A stretch of DNA of 64,000 nt from Aeromicrobium terrae. GTDB taxonomy: Bacteria; Actinomycetota; Actinomycetes; Propionibacteriales; Nocardioidaceae. The stretch lies in assembly GCF_008039565.1 (NCBI RefSeq), contig NZ_VDUX01000004.1, forward strand, positions 124,001-188,000, given 5' to 3'. Below are positions 33,306 through 42,213 of this stretch, in pieces. How positions within the stretch are numbered: position 1 is the stretch's first letter; each line of letters begins with the position of its first letter. The notes under the pieces are model-generated. The model was not told the DNA's origin. It saw only the letters and a list, made by a program, of their open reading frames with translations, and did no database searches. Both the position numbers and the translations under genes were made by a program.

Positions 33306-35131
33306 GCAGACGACGCCGGCGTCTGCTCGGCCGGAGCGGCGTCGATCCGGAACGTGCCGGGCACGTAGTTCGAGTGCCGCCACTCGACCTGGAGGTCGAT
33401 CGGACCGTTGGGCAGCCACGGCTGCTGGGCGATCGCGTCGGTGACCTGCCAGGTGCCTCGCTCCACGATGCCGAGCGCGGCGTCGATGACGCGGTACTCC
33501 TGGGTCGGCTTGTTCACCGGCCGGGACTCCACGTAGGCGACCACGAACTCGCCCGGCTTGAAGTGCAGCCGGCGCTGGATCGCGGCGATCAGGCGCTCGT
33601 CGTGGATGTGGCCGTCACCGAAGTTCCAGCCGAGGATCACGTTGGCCGCGAACTCGGCCTCGCGGATCGTGTACCGGTTGATGTCGTCGCCGAGCGTGTG
33701 CATCAGCACCGAGAACAGGCCGGGACCCTGGCTGTGCAGCGACCGCCAGCCGAGGGTCAGCTGCATGGTCATGTCGGCCGCGTCCCGGTCGAGCTTCATG
33801 GCCTCCTGCAGTTGCTCCACCTGGAGCCGCGCGGGGGTGTCGAGCTCGTTCAGCCGCTCCTCGGCACCGGGTGCGAACGCCCACGTCGCCGACGCCCAGT
33901 TGCCGGCGTACTGCCGCATCGACGGCAGGAACGACACGAGGTCGGGACGCAGGTTGCCGAGCACGGGGAAGAACAGCAGCGCGGCGACGATGAGGGCGAG
34001 CAGCCAGCCGTTCGAGAAGTCGCCGATGTAGTAGCCGTCGTCGTTGCCCAGCCCCACGAAGAGGATCATCGCGATCAGGCCGTAGGCCACGTTCCACTCC
34101 AGCGGCACCGCGAGCGGGAACGTCGAGATGATGAACGCGTGGAACACCACCATGATCAGGGCGGCCACGAGAGCGATCTCCGGCGTGGTGGTGAACAGCA
34201 GCACGAGCGGGACGATCAGCTCGATCGAGGTGCCGCCGATGTGCGCCATGAACCAGGCCAGACCGGACGGGCGCAGGTCGTTCGGGAAGTCGCGGTAGTG
34301 CGCCTTGCGGAGCTTCTTCGACGGGTTGAACGGGGCGTTGGAGATCATCGGCGGCACCACGTTGGTGAAGTGGTGGCCGAACTTGGAGAAGCCCGCGCCC
34401 ATCCAGATGATGACGATCAGCAGCTTGAACGCGATGATCATGTCGACGTAGCCGAGGGTCGCGGAGAAGATCAGCGCCGGCATGTACTGCTCGCTCCGGG
34501 CGCTCAGGAAGACCACCTTGTCGCGGAGTCCGTTGAGGATCAGCAGCACGACGGGGAGGATCATCGCCCAGTCGCGGACGAGGCCGCCGGTGGAGTCGGG
34601 CTCCATCGCGGTGAGGTCGGAGTTCGCCACGCCCGGGAGCACGAGCGCCAGCACGAGAGAGCCGAGCAGCGCGGCGTAGAGCGCCACGTCGAGCAGGGTG
34701 CGGGTGTCGCCGCCGGTGCCGGGGACCTTGTCGCCCCACGGCGCCATCCGGATGGTGCCCGGCCGCAGCCAGTAGCGGACGCCGCCGGTCATCGGCTTGA
34801 ACCGGCCGCACAGCGGACCCCACGTGCCGCCGAGCGCCATGGCCTCGATCAGCAGGGTCCACAGCACGACCTTCTGGTACACGATCGGCTCGTCCCACCA
34901 GCTGGTGAAGCTGCCCAGACCCCCGACGTCGGAGGTGGCCGAGATGACGAGCAAGCCGCCGAGGGAGTACAGGACGACGAGCTTCAGCAGGTAGATCATG
35001 TGGATCATCCGGGGGGTGCCGAAGCCGTTCTCGGCCCAGAACGTCGACGTGATGCGGATGCGCTCCAGGAACGGCCGGCGGACGAAGTCCTCCGGCGCGA
35101 TGTCCGGTGCGATCGGGGTCAGGAAGGGCAT
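33302..35131 (-). CDS. DUF3556 family membrane protein
   Basis: 609 residues. The first 420 or so carry many hydrophobic segments (for example IYLLKLVVLYSLGGLLVI, LLDVALYAALLGSLVLALVLPG, IALVAALIMVVFHAFIISTFPLAVPLEWN); the C-terminal 180 are soluble (from ERLNELDTPARLQVEQLQEAM). The sequence HMIYLLK...W and KFGHHFTNVVPPMISNAPFNPSK fit the actinobacterial DUF3556 family, whose function is not known to me. It overlaps the downstream flavoprotein by 4 bp. A TTGTCC...GGACAGTG motif shared with the mce promoter region lies about 75 bp upstream. Confidence 0.78.
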   Translation of the reverse strand: MPFLTPIAPDIAPEDFVRRPFLERIRITSTFWAENGFGTPRMIHMIYLLKLVVLYSLGGLLVISATSDVGGLGSFTSWWDEPIVYQKVVLWTLLIEAMALGGTWGPLCGRFKPMTGGVRYWLRPGTIRMAPWGDKVPGTGGDTRTLLDVALYAALLGSLVLALVLPGVANSDLTAMEPDSTGGLVRDWAMILPVVLLILNGLRDKVVFLSARSEQYMPALIFSATLGYVDMIIAFKLLIVIIWMGAGFSKFGHHFTNVVPPMISNAPFNPSKKLRKAHYRDFPNDLRPSGLAWFMAHIGGTSIELIVPLVLLFTTTPEIALVAALIMVVFHAFIISTFPLAVPLEWNVAYGLIAMILFVGLGNDDGYYIGDFSNGWLLALIVAALLFFPVLGNLRPDLVSFLPSMRQYAGNWASATWAFAPGAEERLNELDTPARLQVEQLQEAMKLDRDAADMTMQLTLGWRSLHSQGPGLFSVLMHTLGDDINRYTIREAEFAANVILGWNFGDGHIHDERLIAAIQRRLHFKPGEFVVAYVESRPVNKPTQEYRVIDAALGIVERGTWQVTDAIAQQPWLPNGPIDLQVEWRHSNYVPGTFRIDAAPAEQTPASSA

Positions 35132-35203
35132 GGGGTCACGCTCCAGCGGTGGCGAGGATGGTCGGGGTCACGCTCTGAACGTAGGGAGCCCTGTGAGTGG
35201 GAT

Positions 35204-35222
35204 CACTGTCCTCAGCGGACAA
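35204..35222 (-). promoter_or_regulatory. Candidate regulator site upstream of DUF3556 operon
   Basis: On the minus strand this reads TTGTCCGCTGAGGACAGTG, containing a perfect TGTCC-5-GGACA dyad. It is nearly identical to the sequence at 31425-31442 upstream of the mce operon. It lies 73-91 bp before the DUF3556 ATG. Confidence 0.42.
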
Positions 35223-35268
35223 GGATTCGGTCGGCGTTCGTTCGGCGGGGCCGGAGCCGGCCGGCCCG

Positions 35269-36060
35269 CTACGACCGGTGCGCAGCCGCGGCGACGGTCG
35301 TGCGGATCGCGTCCGCGACCTGCTCCGGGCAGTCGTGGAAGGGGACGTGTCCGCCGTCGAGCGTGACGTGCCGCGCGGCCTCCAGGACCTCGCGAGCGCG
35401 AGCCGACTGGCGACCGTGGAGCAGCAGCCGATCGGCGTCGCCCCACGCCACGGTGACGGCGCCCTGGTCCAGGTCGCCTGGCTCGAACAGGTAGTCGTCG
35501 AACGCCTTCAGGGCGGCCACGAACGCGGGCGCCGCGAATGCGTCGGTCAGCGTGGCGACCACCTCGTCGAACGGCATCTGCGACGGGCGCTTCACCAGCT
35601 GCGCCAGCAGCGCCGCGCGGCCCGGTCCGGTCCGAGCTGCCTTGAGCACGGCGGGCTGGAGCGGCTGCGGCATCCGCGCGAGCGCCGCCAGCGAGAGCTG
35701 GGCGTACCGGCGCTCGGCCGCGGTCCAGAACCCCGCGGGCGAGATCGCCGTCGCCGAGCGGACCGCGCCGCGCTCGGCCAGCTCGAGTGCGATCGCACCA
35801 CCCATCGAGTTGCCCGCGACGTGCGGGCGGTCGAGGCCCTGCTCGTCGAAGAACGCCTCGAACGCGTCGGCGTAGGCCCACACCGACGGGGTCACCCCGG
35901 CGGGCAGCGGGTCCGACCGGCCGAACCCGGGCGAGTCGCAGGCGAGGACGTCGTGCTCGTCGTGGAGGAGGTCCATCACCGGGCGCCAGGCCTGTCCGTG
36001 ATGACCGACGCCGTGGATGAGGACGAGCGGGCTGCCGTGGCCTTCGCGAAGATGATGCAC
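35269..36060 (-). CDS. Alpha/beta hydrolase
   Basis: 263 residues. The oxyanion loop HGVGHHG (16-22), nucleophile elbow GNSMGG with Ser85, a late acid in VAWGDADRLL and histidine in LDGGHVPFHD complete a serine-hydrolase triad. The fold matches C-C bond hydrolases and esterases of aromatic or sterol ring cleavage, but no substrate can be assigned. It is transcribed separately from DUF3556 (137-bp gap) and diverges from the SDR gene at 36178. Confidence 0.88.
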   Translation of the reverse strand: MHHLREGHGSPLVLIHGVGHHGQAWRPVMDLLHDEHDVLACDSPGFGRSDPLPAGVTPSVWAYADAFEAFFDEQGLDRPHVAGNSMGGAIALELAERGAVRSATAISPAGFWTAAERRYAQLSLAALARMPQPLQPAVLKAARTGPGRAALLAQLVKRPSQMPFDEVVATLTDAFAAPAFVAALKAFDDYLFEPGDLDQGAVTVAWGDADRLLLHGRQSARAREVLEAARHVTLDGGHVPFHDCPEQVADAIRTTVAAAAHRS

Positions 36061-36177
36061 CCGGCCACGCTACGAAGACGGGCGCGTCCAGGGATCTGGC
36101 TGAGAGCACAAAGATCGGCGCCGACTTCGTCCTGCCGGCCCACGACCAACCGGCCCGGCACGACCTACGTTCCACCC

Positions 36178-36948
36178 ATGAGCCACTCACTCACCGACCA
36201 GATCGCCGTCGTCACCGGCGCCGCCCACGGCATCGGTCTCACCATCGCCCGGACCCTCGCGGACGCCGGGGCGTCCGTCGTCGTCTCCGACATCGACGAG
36301 GCCGCTGCCAAGGCCGCCGCCGAGCAGATCCCGCGGGCCACCGCCATCGCCTGCGACGTCACCGACGAGGCGCAGGTGAAGTCCCTCGTCGACCAGACGG
36401 TGTCCACCCACGGCGCCCTCCACGTCATGGTGCCGAACGCCGGCGTCGCCACGGTCACGCCGATCCTCGGGATGGATCTGGCCACGTGGCGGTCGGTCAC
36501 GTCGGTGAACCTGGACGGCGTCTTCCTGGCCCTGCGCTACGCGGCGCCGGCGATCATCGAGAGCGGCGGCGGCTCCGTCGTCACGATCGCCTCGGTCACC
36601 GCCAACGCCGGCTCGCCCCTGATCGCCCACTACGCCGCCGCGAAGGCCGGTGTCGTCAACCTCACCAAGACGGCGGCCGCCGAGCTCCGCGACCAGGGTG
36701 TGCGGGTCAATGCGGTGCTTCCCGGCTTCGTCGACACCGCGCTCGTCACGAACCAGGTCTCCTCGTTCGAGCAGGCGCTCGGCCTCGACGCCGGCGGCTT
36801 CGACCAGCTCATCGCCATGAAGCAGGGCCGGTACGGCACGGTCCAGGAGGTGGCCGACGCCGTGCTGTTCCTCGCGTCGGACGCCGCCTCGTTCTGCAGC
36901 GGCTCCGGGATCGTGCTGGACGGCGGACTCAACACCTCGCTGCTGTGA
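36178..36948 (+). CDS. Short-chain dehydrogenase/reductase
   Basis: 256 residues from the ATG at 36178. The cofactor motif TGAAHGIG is at 13-20 and the catalytic residues Ser139, Tyr152 and Lys156 (YAAAK) are present; an acidic Asp after the second strand (VVVSDID) favours NAD. The C-terminus has the usual CSGSGIVLDGG block. It probably oxidises a hydroxyacyl or sterol alcohol. The gene pairs with the thiolase 116 bp downstream on the same strand. Confidence 0.88.
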   Translation: MSHSLTDQIAVVTGAAHGIGLTIARTLADAGASVVVSDIDEAAAKAAAEQIPRATAIACDVTDEAQVKSLVDQTVSTHGALHVMVPNAGVATVTPILGMDLATWRSVTSVNLDGVFLALRYAAPAIIESGGGSVVTIASVTANAGSPLIAHYAAAKAGVVNLTKTAAAELRDQGVRVNAVLPGFVDTALVTNQVSSFEQALGLDAGGFDQLIAMKQGRYGTVQEVADAVLFLASDAASFCSGSGIVLDGGLNTSLL

Positions 36949-37064
36949 CCGTTCGTGCCCGATGACCAAGGGGCCGGCGCCGGTTGTGCCCGGTCACGAA
37001 CTTCGTCGCCGGCCGTTCCGTCCGCGCCGACGAGGCGCGAAGGTGAGCAGATGAAGGTGACGCG

Positions 37065-38249
37065 ATGAACGCCGCAGCCGTGCACGTCGTGGGCGTGGGG
37101 ATGATCCCGTTCTCCAAGCCCGGACGCAGCGACCCGTACGACGTCATGGGGGCCGAGGCGGCCCGTCGCGCCCTGGGCGACGCCGGCATCGGCCTGGCCG
37201 ACGTGCAGCAGGCCTTCGTCGGCTACGTCTACGGCGACTCGGTCTCCGGCCAGGCGGCGCTGTACCGGCTCGGGCCGGCGGGCATGCCGATCGTCAACGT
37301 CAACAACAACTGCGCGACCGGCTCGTCCGCCTTGTGGCTGGCCCGCCAGGCCGTCGCCTCCGGTGCGGCCGACTGCGTGCTGGCCCTCGGCTTCGAGCAG
37401 ATGACCCCCGGAGCCCTGGCGTCCGTCTTCACCGACCGGCCGGACGCGCTGCGGCTCTTCAACGAGGCGCGCGCCGACCACCAGGGCGAGGCCGACGGCG
37501 TCCCCACCGCGGCGCAGTTCTTCGGCAATGCCGGCCGGGCGTACATCGACGAGTTCGGCATGGACCCCGCGACGCTGGCCCTGATCTCGGTGAAGTCGCG
37601 CCGGCACGCCGCTGCGAACCCCTACGCGGTCTTCACCGACCCGGTCTCCGTCCACGACGTGCTCGAGTCCCCCACGATCCACGGTCCCCTGACCCGTCTT
37701 CAGTGCTGCCCGCCGACCTGCGGGGCGGCGGCGGCCGTCCTCTGCAGCGAGGAGTTCGCCCGGCGGCACGGGCTCGACACGTCGGTCCGCATCAAGGCGC
37801 AGGCCATGACGTCGGACCAGCCGGACACCTTCGACGGCGACCCGCGGGCCCTGGTGGGCGCCGGCATCGCCCGCCGTGCGGCGGACGCCGTCTACGAGGA
37901 GTCCGGCGTCGACCCGCTCGACATCCCCGTCGTGGAGCTGCACGACTGCTTCACCGCCAACGAGGTCCTCGCCTACGAGTCGCTGCGTCTCACCCCGGAC
38001 GGCACGGCCGAGAAGTTCATCCTCGAGGGGGAGAACACGTACGGCGGCCGGGTCGTCACGAACCCGTCCGGCGGCCTGCTGTCGAAGGGACACCCGCTCG
38101 GTGCCACCGGACTGGCCCAGTGCGCCGAGCTCGTGTGGCAGCTCCGCGGCCAGGCCGACGACCGCCAGGTGCACGGCGCGCGTCTCGCGCTGCAGCACAA
38201 CCTGGGGCTGGGCAGCGCGTGCGTCGTCACTCTCTACGAGAAGGTGTGA
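37065..38249 (+). CDS. SCP-x-like thiolase / lipid-transfer protein
   Basis: 394 residues, thiolase fold. The nucleophilic Cys83 lies in NNNCATGSSAL; the second half has HDCFTANE (293-300) and KGHPLGATG (341-349), as in actinobacterial Ltp/SCP-x thiolases used in sterol side-chain breakdown, where HDC replaces the usual NEAF motif. It would cleave or retro-aldol-process a branched acyl-CoA. The 3' end overlaps the convergent PucR gene by 23 bp. Confidence 0.9.
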   Translation: MNAAAVHVVGVGMIPFSKPGRSDPYDVMGAEAARRALGDAGIGLADVQQAFVGYVYGDSVSGQAALYRLGPAGMPIVNVNNNCATGSSALWLARQAVASGAADCVLALGFEQMTPGALASVFTDRPDALRLFNEARADHQGEADGVPTAAQFFGNAGRAYIDEFGMDPATLALISVKSRRHAAANPYAVFTDPVSVHDVLESPTIHGPLTRLQCCPPTCGAAAAVLCSEEFARRHGLDTSVRIKAQAMTSDQPDTFDGDPRALVGAGIARRAADAVYEESGVDPLDIPVVELHDCFTANEVLAYESLRLTPDGTAEKFILEGENTYGGRVVTNPSGGLLSKGHPLGATGLAQCAELVWQLRGQADDRQVHGARLALQHNLGLGSACVVTLYEKV

Positions 38250-39582
38250 CCGCGTCGCCGCCACCGCAGAGGTCGCGGCGCCAGTCGAGGATGCTGAGCG
38301 CCAGCATGGCGTCGCGGCTGTTCGCGAGTCGCGGGGCGTCCGGGTCGATCGACTGGAGCGCCTGCTCGACGCGGTAGCGGATCGTGTTGCGGTGCACGTG
38401 CAGCCGCTCGGCCGCCTGGGCGTGGTCGCCACCGAGCTCGAGGAAGACGAGCAGCGTCTCCCGCAGTCCCTCGTTGCGCTCGCACGGCTCGGCCAGCCCG
38501 CCCAGGACACGTCGGACGAAGTCCTCGAGCTCGACGTCGTCGTCGCGCATGAGCGCGACCGCGGCGACGTCGGCGAACGCCACGGCGGTGCGCGTCGGGT
38601 GTGACGACGCGAGCTGCTTGGCCCGGGACGCCTGCCGGATGCTGCGCCGGAACCCCTCGAGACCGGCGTGCGGGTCGCCGATCGCGATCCGGACGTTGAG
38701 GTCCTGCTCGCGCAGCCACCGCGCGAGGTCCTCCGTCGACAACCGGTGCGCGGCGCGGGTCGCGAACCACGCACGGCCCTCGTGCTCACCCGTCGTGACG
38801 AGCAGGTGCGGGGTGTGCGGACCGAGCGTCCGGGTGACGTGCGCCGCCACCTTGTCGAACGTCTGGAGGCTGTCGGCCCGGGACTCCGCGCCCGGGGCCC
38901 ACAGCTCAACGGCGAGATGGGTGCCCTGCAACGGATAGCCGAGGACGCCCTCGATCTGCGAGACGTCGGTGACCTGCCCGGTCAGCACCTCGTTCACCCA
39001 GTGCTGGCGCACGCCGCTGCGGCTGCGGACCCAGCGCTCGCGCTCCTGCTCGTACTCGCGGGCGACGATGTCGCAGATGCGGTCGATGAACAGCGCGACG
39101 CGGGTGACGATGTTGCTGATCACCGAGACCTCGTACCGCACCCCCATGCCGTCGGCCACCTCGAGGCACATCGCGGTGAACCGTGCCTGCCCGAACCGGT
39201 ACGCCCGCATCAGCGACGCCACCGAGACGTCGTTCTGCGCCAGCCGGCGCGCGTACTGCACCGCGCCCGGTGGAGCCTCGACCGTCGTCGGGTCCTTGCC
39301 CTCGTAGAGCGTCTGGATCAGCAGCAGCGTGTTCTCGCTGATGCTGGAGACCAGCAGGTCGCGGGTGCTGGCGTCCGCCACCAGGTCGGCGATCTCGTCG
39401 CCGGTGAAGGTGACCAGCGCGTCGACGAACTCGCGACGACGGGTCAGGACCTCCCGGATGATCTCCTCGACCCCGGTCTCCGCGTCGTCCACCACCTCGG
39501 GGACCACCGCCATCCTCGGACGCTTGTCGTCGTCCCAGTCGTCGAGCTCGTGCGAAGGCAGATCAGAGGCCGGGAGTCCCAT
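38227..39582 (-). CDS. PucR-family transcriptional regulator (copy 2)
   Basis: 451 residues. The C-terminus has the PucR helix-turn-helix (LLVFLELGGDHAQAAERLHVHRNTIRYRVEQALQ); the N-terminal part has VQYARRLAQNDVSVASLMRAYRFGQARF, aligned with the same block in copy 1 (13594-14871). It starts 11 bp after the acyl-CoA synthetase and is thus the last gene of the minus-strand operon SDR, reductase, synthetase, pucR, which it may control. Confidence 0.9.
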   Translation of the reverse strand: MGLPASDLPSHELDDWDDDKRPRMAVVPEVVDDAETGVEEIIREVLTRRREFVDALVTFTGDEIADLVADASTRDLLVSSISENTLLLIQTLYEGKDPTTVEAPPGAVQYARRLAQNDVSVASLMRAYRFGQARFTAMCLEVADGMGVRYEVSVISNIVTRVALFIDRICDIVAREYEQERERWVRSRSGVRQHWVNEVLTGQVTDVSQIEGVLGYPLQGTHLAVELWAPGAESRADSLQTFDKVAAHVTRTLGPHTPHLLVTTGEHEGRAWFATRAAHRLSTEDLARWLREQDLNVRIAIGDPHAGLEGFRRSIRQASRAKQLASSHPTRTAVAFADVAAVALMRDDDVELEDFVRRVLGGLAEPCERNEGLRETLLVFLELGGDHAQAAERLHVHRNTIRYRVEQALQSIDPDAPRLANSRDAMLALSILDWRRDLCGGGDAVTPSRRE

Positions 39583-39593
39583 GGTCGTTCCTC

Positions 39594-41045
39594 TCAGGCG
39601 GACGTGACGGTCGTGCGGAGCGTGGGCTTGTCGATCTTGCCGACGGGGTTCTTGGGGAGCTCGTCGACGAGGGTGACGGAGACCGGGAGCTTGTAGTCGC
39701 TCAGCCGTTCCCGGCAGAGCTCGAGCAGGTCGTCGGCGTCCGCGGTGGCGTCGGGGCGCCGGGCGACGAAGGCGACCGGCACCTCCCCGAGCACGTCGTG
39801 CGGCATGCCCACGACGGCGGCCTCCAGGACGTCGGGGTGCTGGTACAGCACCGACTCGATCTCCTTGGGGTAGATGTTCTCTCCGCCGCGGATGATCATG
39901 TCCTTCACCCGGTCGACCAGCACGAGGTAGCCGTCCTCGTCGAACCGCCCGACGTCGCCGGTGCGGAGCCAGCCGTCGACGATCGACTCCGCCGTCTCCT
40001 CCGGCTTGCCGAGGTACCCGACCATCACCGTGGGCCCGGCGATCGCGACCTCGCCGACTTCACCGGCCGGCAGCTGCCGGCCGTCCGAGTCGACGACCGC
40101 GACCTGCTGCCCGGGCAGCGGCAGCCCGACGGTGCCGGGCTTGCGGAGGCCGTGGAGCGGGTTGATCGTCGACGCGCACGTGGTCTCCGAGAGCCCGTAG
40201 CCCTCCACCAGCACGACGTCGAACCGCTGCTCGAAGCGGCTGATGAGCTCGGCCGGCATCGGGGCCGCACCGCACACCACGAACCGCAGGGACGACGTGT
40301 CTGGGTGGACGTCCTCCGGCAGCGCACTGAGGATCGCGTAGATCGCCGGCACCGCCGAGAAGTACGTCGGCCGCAGCCGCTCGACGTCGGCGAAGAACCG
40401 GTCGCGGGAGAACTTGCCCGTGATCGAGACCTGCCCGCCGGCGCGGAGTGGCGTGAGCGTGCCGAGCACGATGCCGTTCGCGTGGAACAACGGGAGCACC
40501 AACATGCTGTGGTCCGCCTCGGTGACCTCGAGCCACTCGATGAACGACGCGGTCATGGCGTCGAGGTTCGCGTGCGTCAGCATCACGCCCTTGGGCCGGC
40601 CGGTGGTGCCGCTCGTGTAGATCAGCAGCGCCAGGTCGTCGGCCGAAGGGTCGGCGAGCTCCGGCGCCGACGACGACGTCAGGTCGTCGACCCCGATCGT
40701 GGTGACGTCGGCGACCGGACCGGTGCCGTCGGCGGTGACGAGCAGGACAGAACCGGCGTCGAGCACCTGGTGCGTGGCCTCGGCCCCGGTGAGGACCGGG
40801 TTGAGCGGGTTCACCGTCGCCCCGAGACGCCACGCGGCGAACAGCACCACGACGAGCTCGACCCGGTTGTCCAGCTGCACGGCCACGACGTCGCCCCGGC
40901 CGACGCCGTGGTCGGCCAGGGTGCCCGCCGCCGCGGTGACGCGGGCGGCGAGCTCCCTGTTCGTCAGGTCCGTGCGGTCGTCGCCGATCGCCGGTGCGTC
41001 AGGTACGGAGCGCGCGCGGTCGTCTGGGAGCGAGGCGAAGTGCAT
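39594..41045 (-). CDS. Acyl-CoA synthetase (AMP-forming), second copy
   Basis: 483 residues. LLIYTSGTTGRPKGVMLTHANLDAM (P-loop), VEGYGLSETTCAS, WLRTGDVGRFDEDGYL, DMIIRGGENIYPKEIE and the catalytic lysine in PKNPVGKIDKPT are intact. It is highly similar throughout to the mce-operon synthetase at 16131-17591. It lies between the saccharopine-dehydrogenase-like gene (9-bp gap) and pucR (11-bp gap). The acid substrate is unknown. Confidence 0.92.
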   Translation of the reverse strand: MHFASLPDDRARSVPDAPAIGDDRTDLTNRELAARVTAAAGTLADHGVGRGDVVAVQLDNRVELVVVLFAAWRLGATVNPLNPVLTGAEATHQVLDAGSVLLVTADGTGPVADVTTIGVDDLTSSSAPELADPSADDLALLIYTSGTTGRPKGVMLTHANLDAMTASFIEWLEVTEADHSMLVLPLFHANGIVLGTLTPLRAGGQVSITGKFSRDRFFADVERLRPTYFSAVPAIYAILSALPEDVHPDTSSLRFVVCGAAPMPAELISRFEQRFDVVLVEGYGLSETTCASTINPLHGLRKPGTVGLPLPGQQVAVVDSDGRQLPAGEVGEVAIAGPTVMVGYLGKPEETAESIVDGWLRTGDVGRFDEDGYLVLVDRVKDMIIRGGENIYPKEIESVLYQHPDVLEAAVVGMPHDVLGEVPVAFVARRPDATADADDLLELCRERLSDYKLPVSVTLVDELPKNPVGKIDKPTLRTTVTSA

Positions 41046-41054
41046 GACCGGTGA

Positions 41055-42179
41055 TCAGCCGACCGTCAGGACCGGCTCGGAGACCAGGCCGAAGCTTCGC
41101 AGCTGACCCAGCAGCTCGCGGTGCCCGAACGCCTGGCAGCCCGAGGCGAAGCCGACCTTCTTCGGCGGCTGCTGGAGCAGCGCGTAGGCGGCGTAGGCCT
41201 GCAGCAGCCCGGTCTGCTTGTAGTTCTCCTTGCCGTGGATCACGCAGTGCGCGCGGCCCAGCGGACCGGAGGCGTGCGCGGAGTCCATCGACTTGTTGAC
41301 GCGCGGGTTCTCGCGCGGCGGCATCTCGCTCATCACCTGCGACGCCGTGGCGGCGAGCGCGGCGTACTTCTCCTCCACGCCCATGCCCTCGGTCGCCTGG
41401 ATGGCTCCGGCGACGATCTGCGGCACGGCGAGCATCAGCCCGCGGTTGAAGACGCCGCCGAGCGCCCGGACGTTGGCCACGCGGGGATCGTTCTTGTACC
41501 AGACCGGGTGCGAGGTGCCGCCCCACGGCAGCGCGAGCGCGACCTCGTGCTGACCGGGAATGTTCAGGTGGTAGTGCCCGGCCTCGGGGTCGAACGGCAC
41601 GTACTGATTCTGCTCGAGGTAGTGCGCGTCGGACAGCGCGGCGTTGAAGAGGATCGTCTGTGTCGACGCGATCGTCGGGCTGCCGCCCCAGAAGACCGCG
41701 ATGTCGAGGGTGTCGAGGCCGGGCTGCTCGAGGGCGAGCTCGGCGGCGATCTCGCCGGTCGTGTACATCTGCGCCAGGCCGGGCGACAGCAGCAGGCCCG
41801 CACCCGCGAAGTCCTCGCCGTACGTGTCGGCGCACTTCATGACCCAGTCCTGCTCACCGGTGGTGTCGGTGTAGTTGACCCCGGCCGAGAGGCAGGCCTC
41901 GACGACCTCGGGGCCGAACCGGCTGAACGGACCGACGGTGTTCAGCACCACCGAGGCTCCGGTGAACAACTTGGTGAGGGCGTCGACCTCGTGCTCGACC
42001 TGGACGACCTCGTAGTCGGCGGTCTCGATGCCGGGCACGTTCGCGCCCATCGAGGAGGTGAGCTTGTCCTCGTCGCGGCCGGCGGCCACGAACGGCACGT
42101 TGTACTCACGGAGGTACTCGCAGATCAGTCGGCCGGTGTATCCGGACGCGCCGTAGACGACGACGGGCTTGTCACTCAT
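41055..42179 (-). CDS. Saccharopine-dehydrogenase-like NADP-binding reductase
   Basis: 374 residues. The Rossmann motif VVVYGASGYTGRLICEYL opens the protein, followed by VLNTVGPFSRFGPEVVEACLSAGVNYTDTTGEQDW, typical of the saccharopine dehydrogenase/trans-acting enoyl reductase group. In actinobacteria such proteins act in lipid modification rather than lysine metabolism. AAAGGAC lies just before the ATG. It sits between an SDR and an acyl-CoA synthetase in one operon. Confidence 0.85.
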   Translation of the reverse strand: MSDKPVVVYGASGYTGRLICEYLREYNVPFVAAGRDEDKLTSSMGANVPGIETADYEVVQVEHEVDALTKLFTGASVVLNTVGPFSRFGPEVVEACLSAGVNYTDTTGEQDWVMKCADTYGEDFAGAGLLLSPGLAQMYTTGEIAAELALEQPGLDTLDIAVFWGGSPTIASTQTILFNAALSDAHYLEQNQYVPFDPEAGHYHLNIPGQHEVALALPWGGTSHPVWYKNDPRVANVRALGGVFNRGLMLAVPQIVAGAIQATEGMGVEEKYAALAATASQVMSEMPPRENPRVNKSMDSAHASGPLGRAHCVIHGKENYKQTGLLQAYAAYALLQQPPKKVGFASGCQAFGHRELLGQLRSFGLVSEPVLTVG

Positions 42180-42213
42180 GTTCAGTCCTTTGCTCGGAAG
42201 TTCGGGTGTCGGG

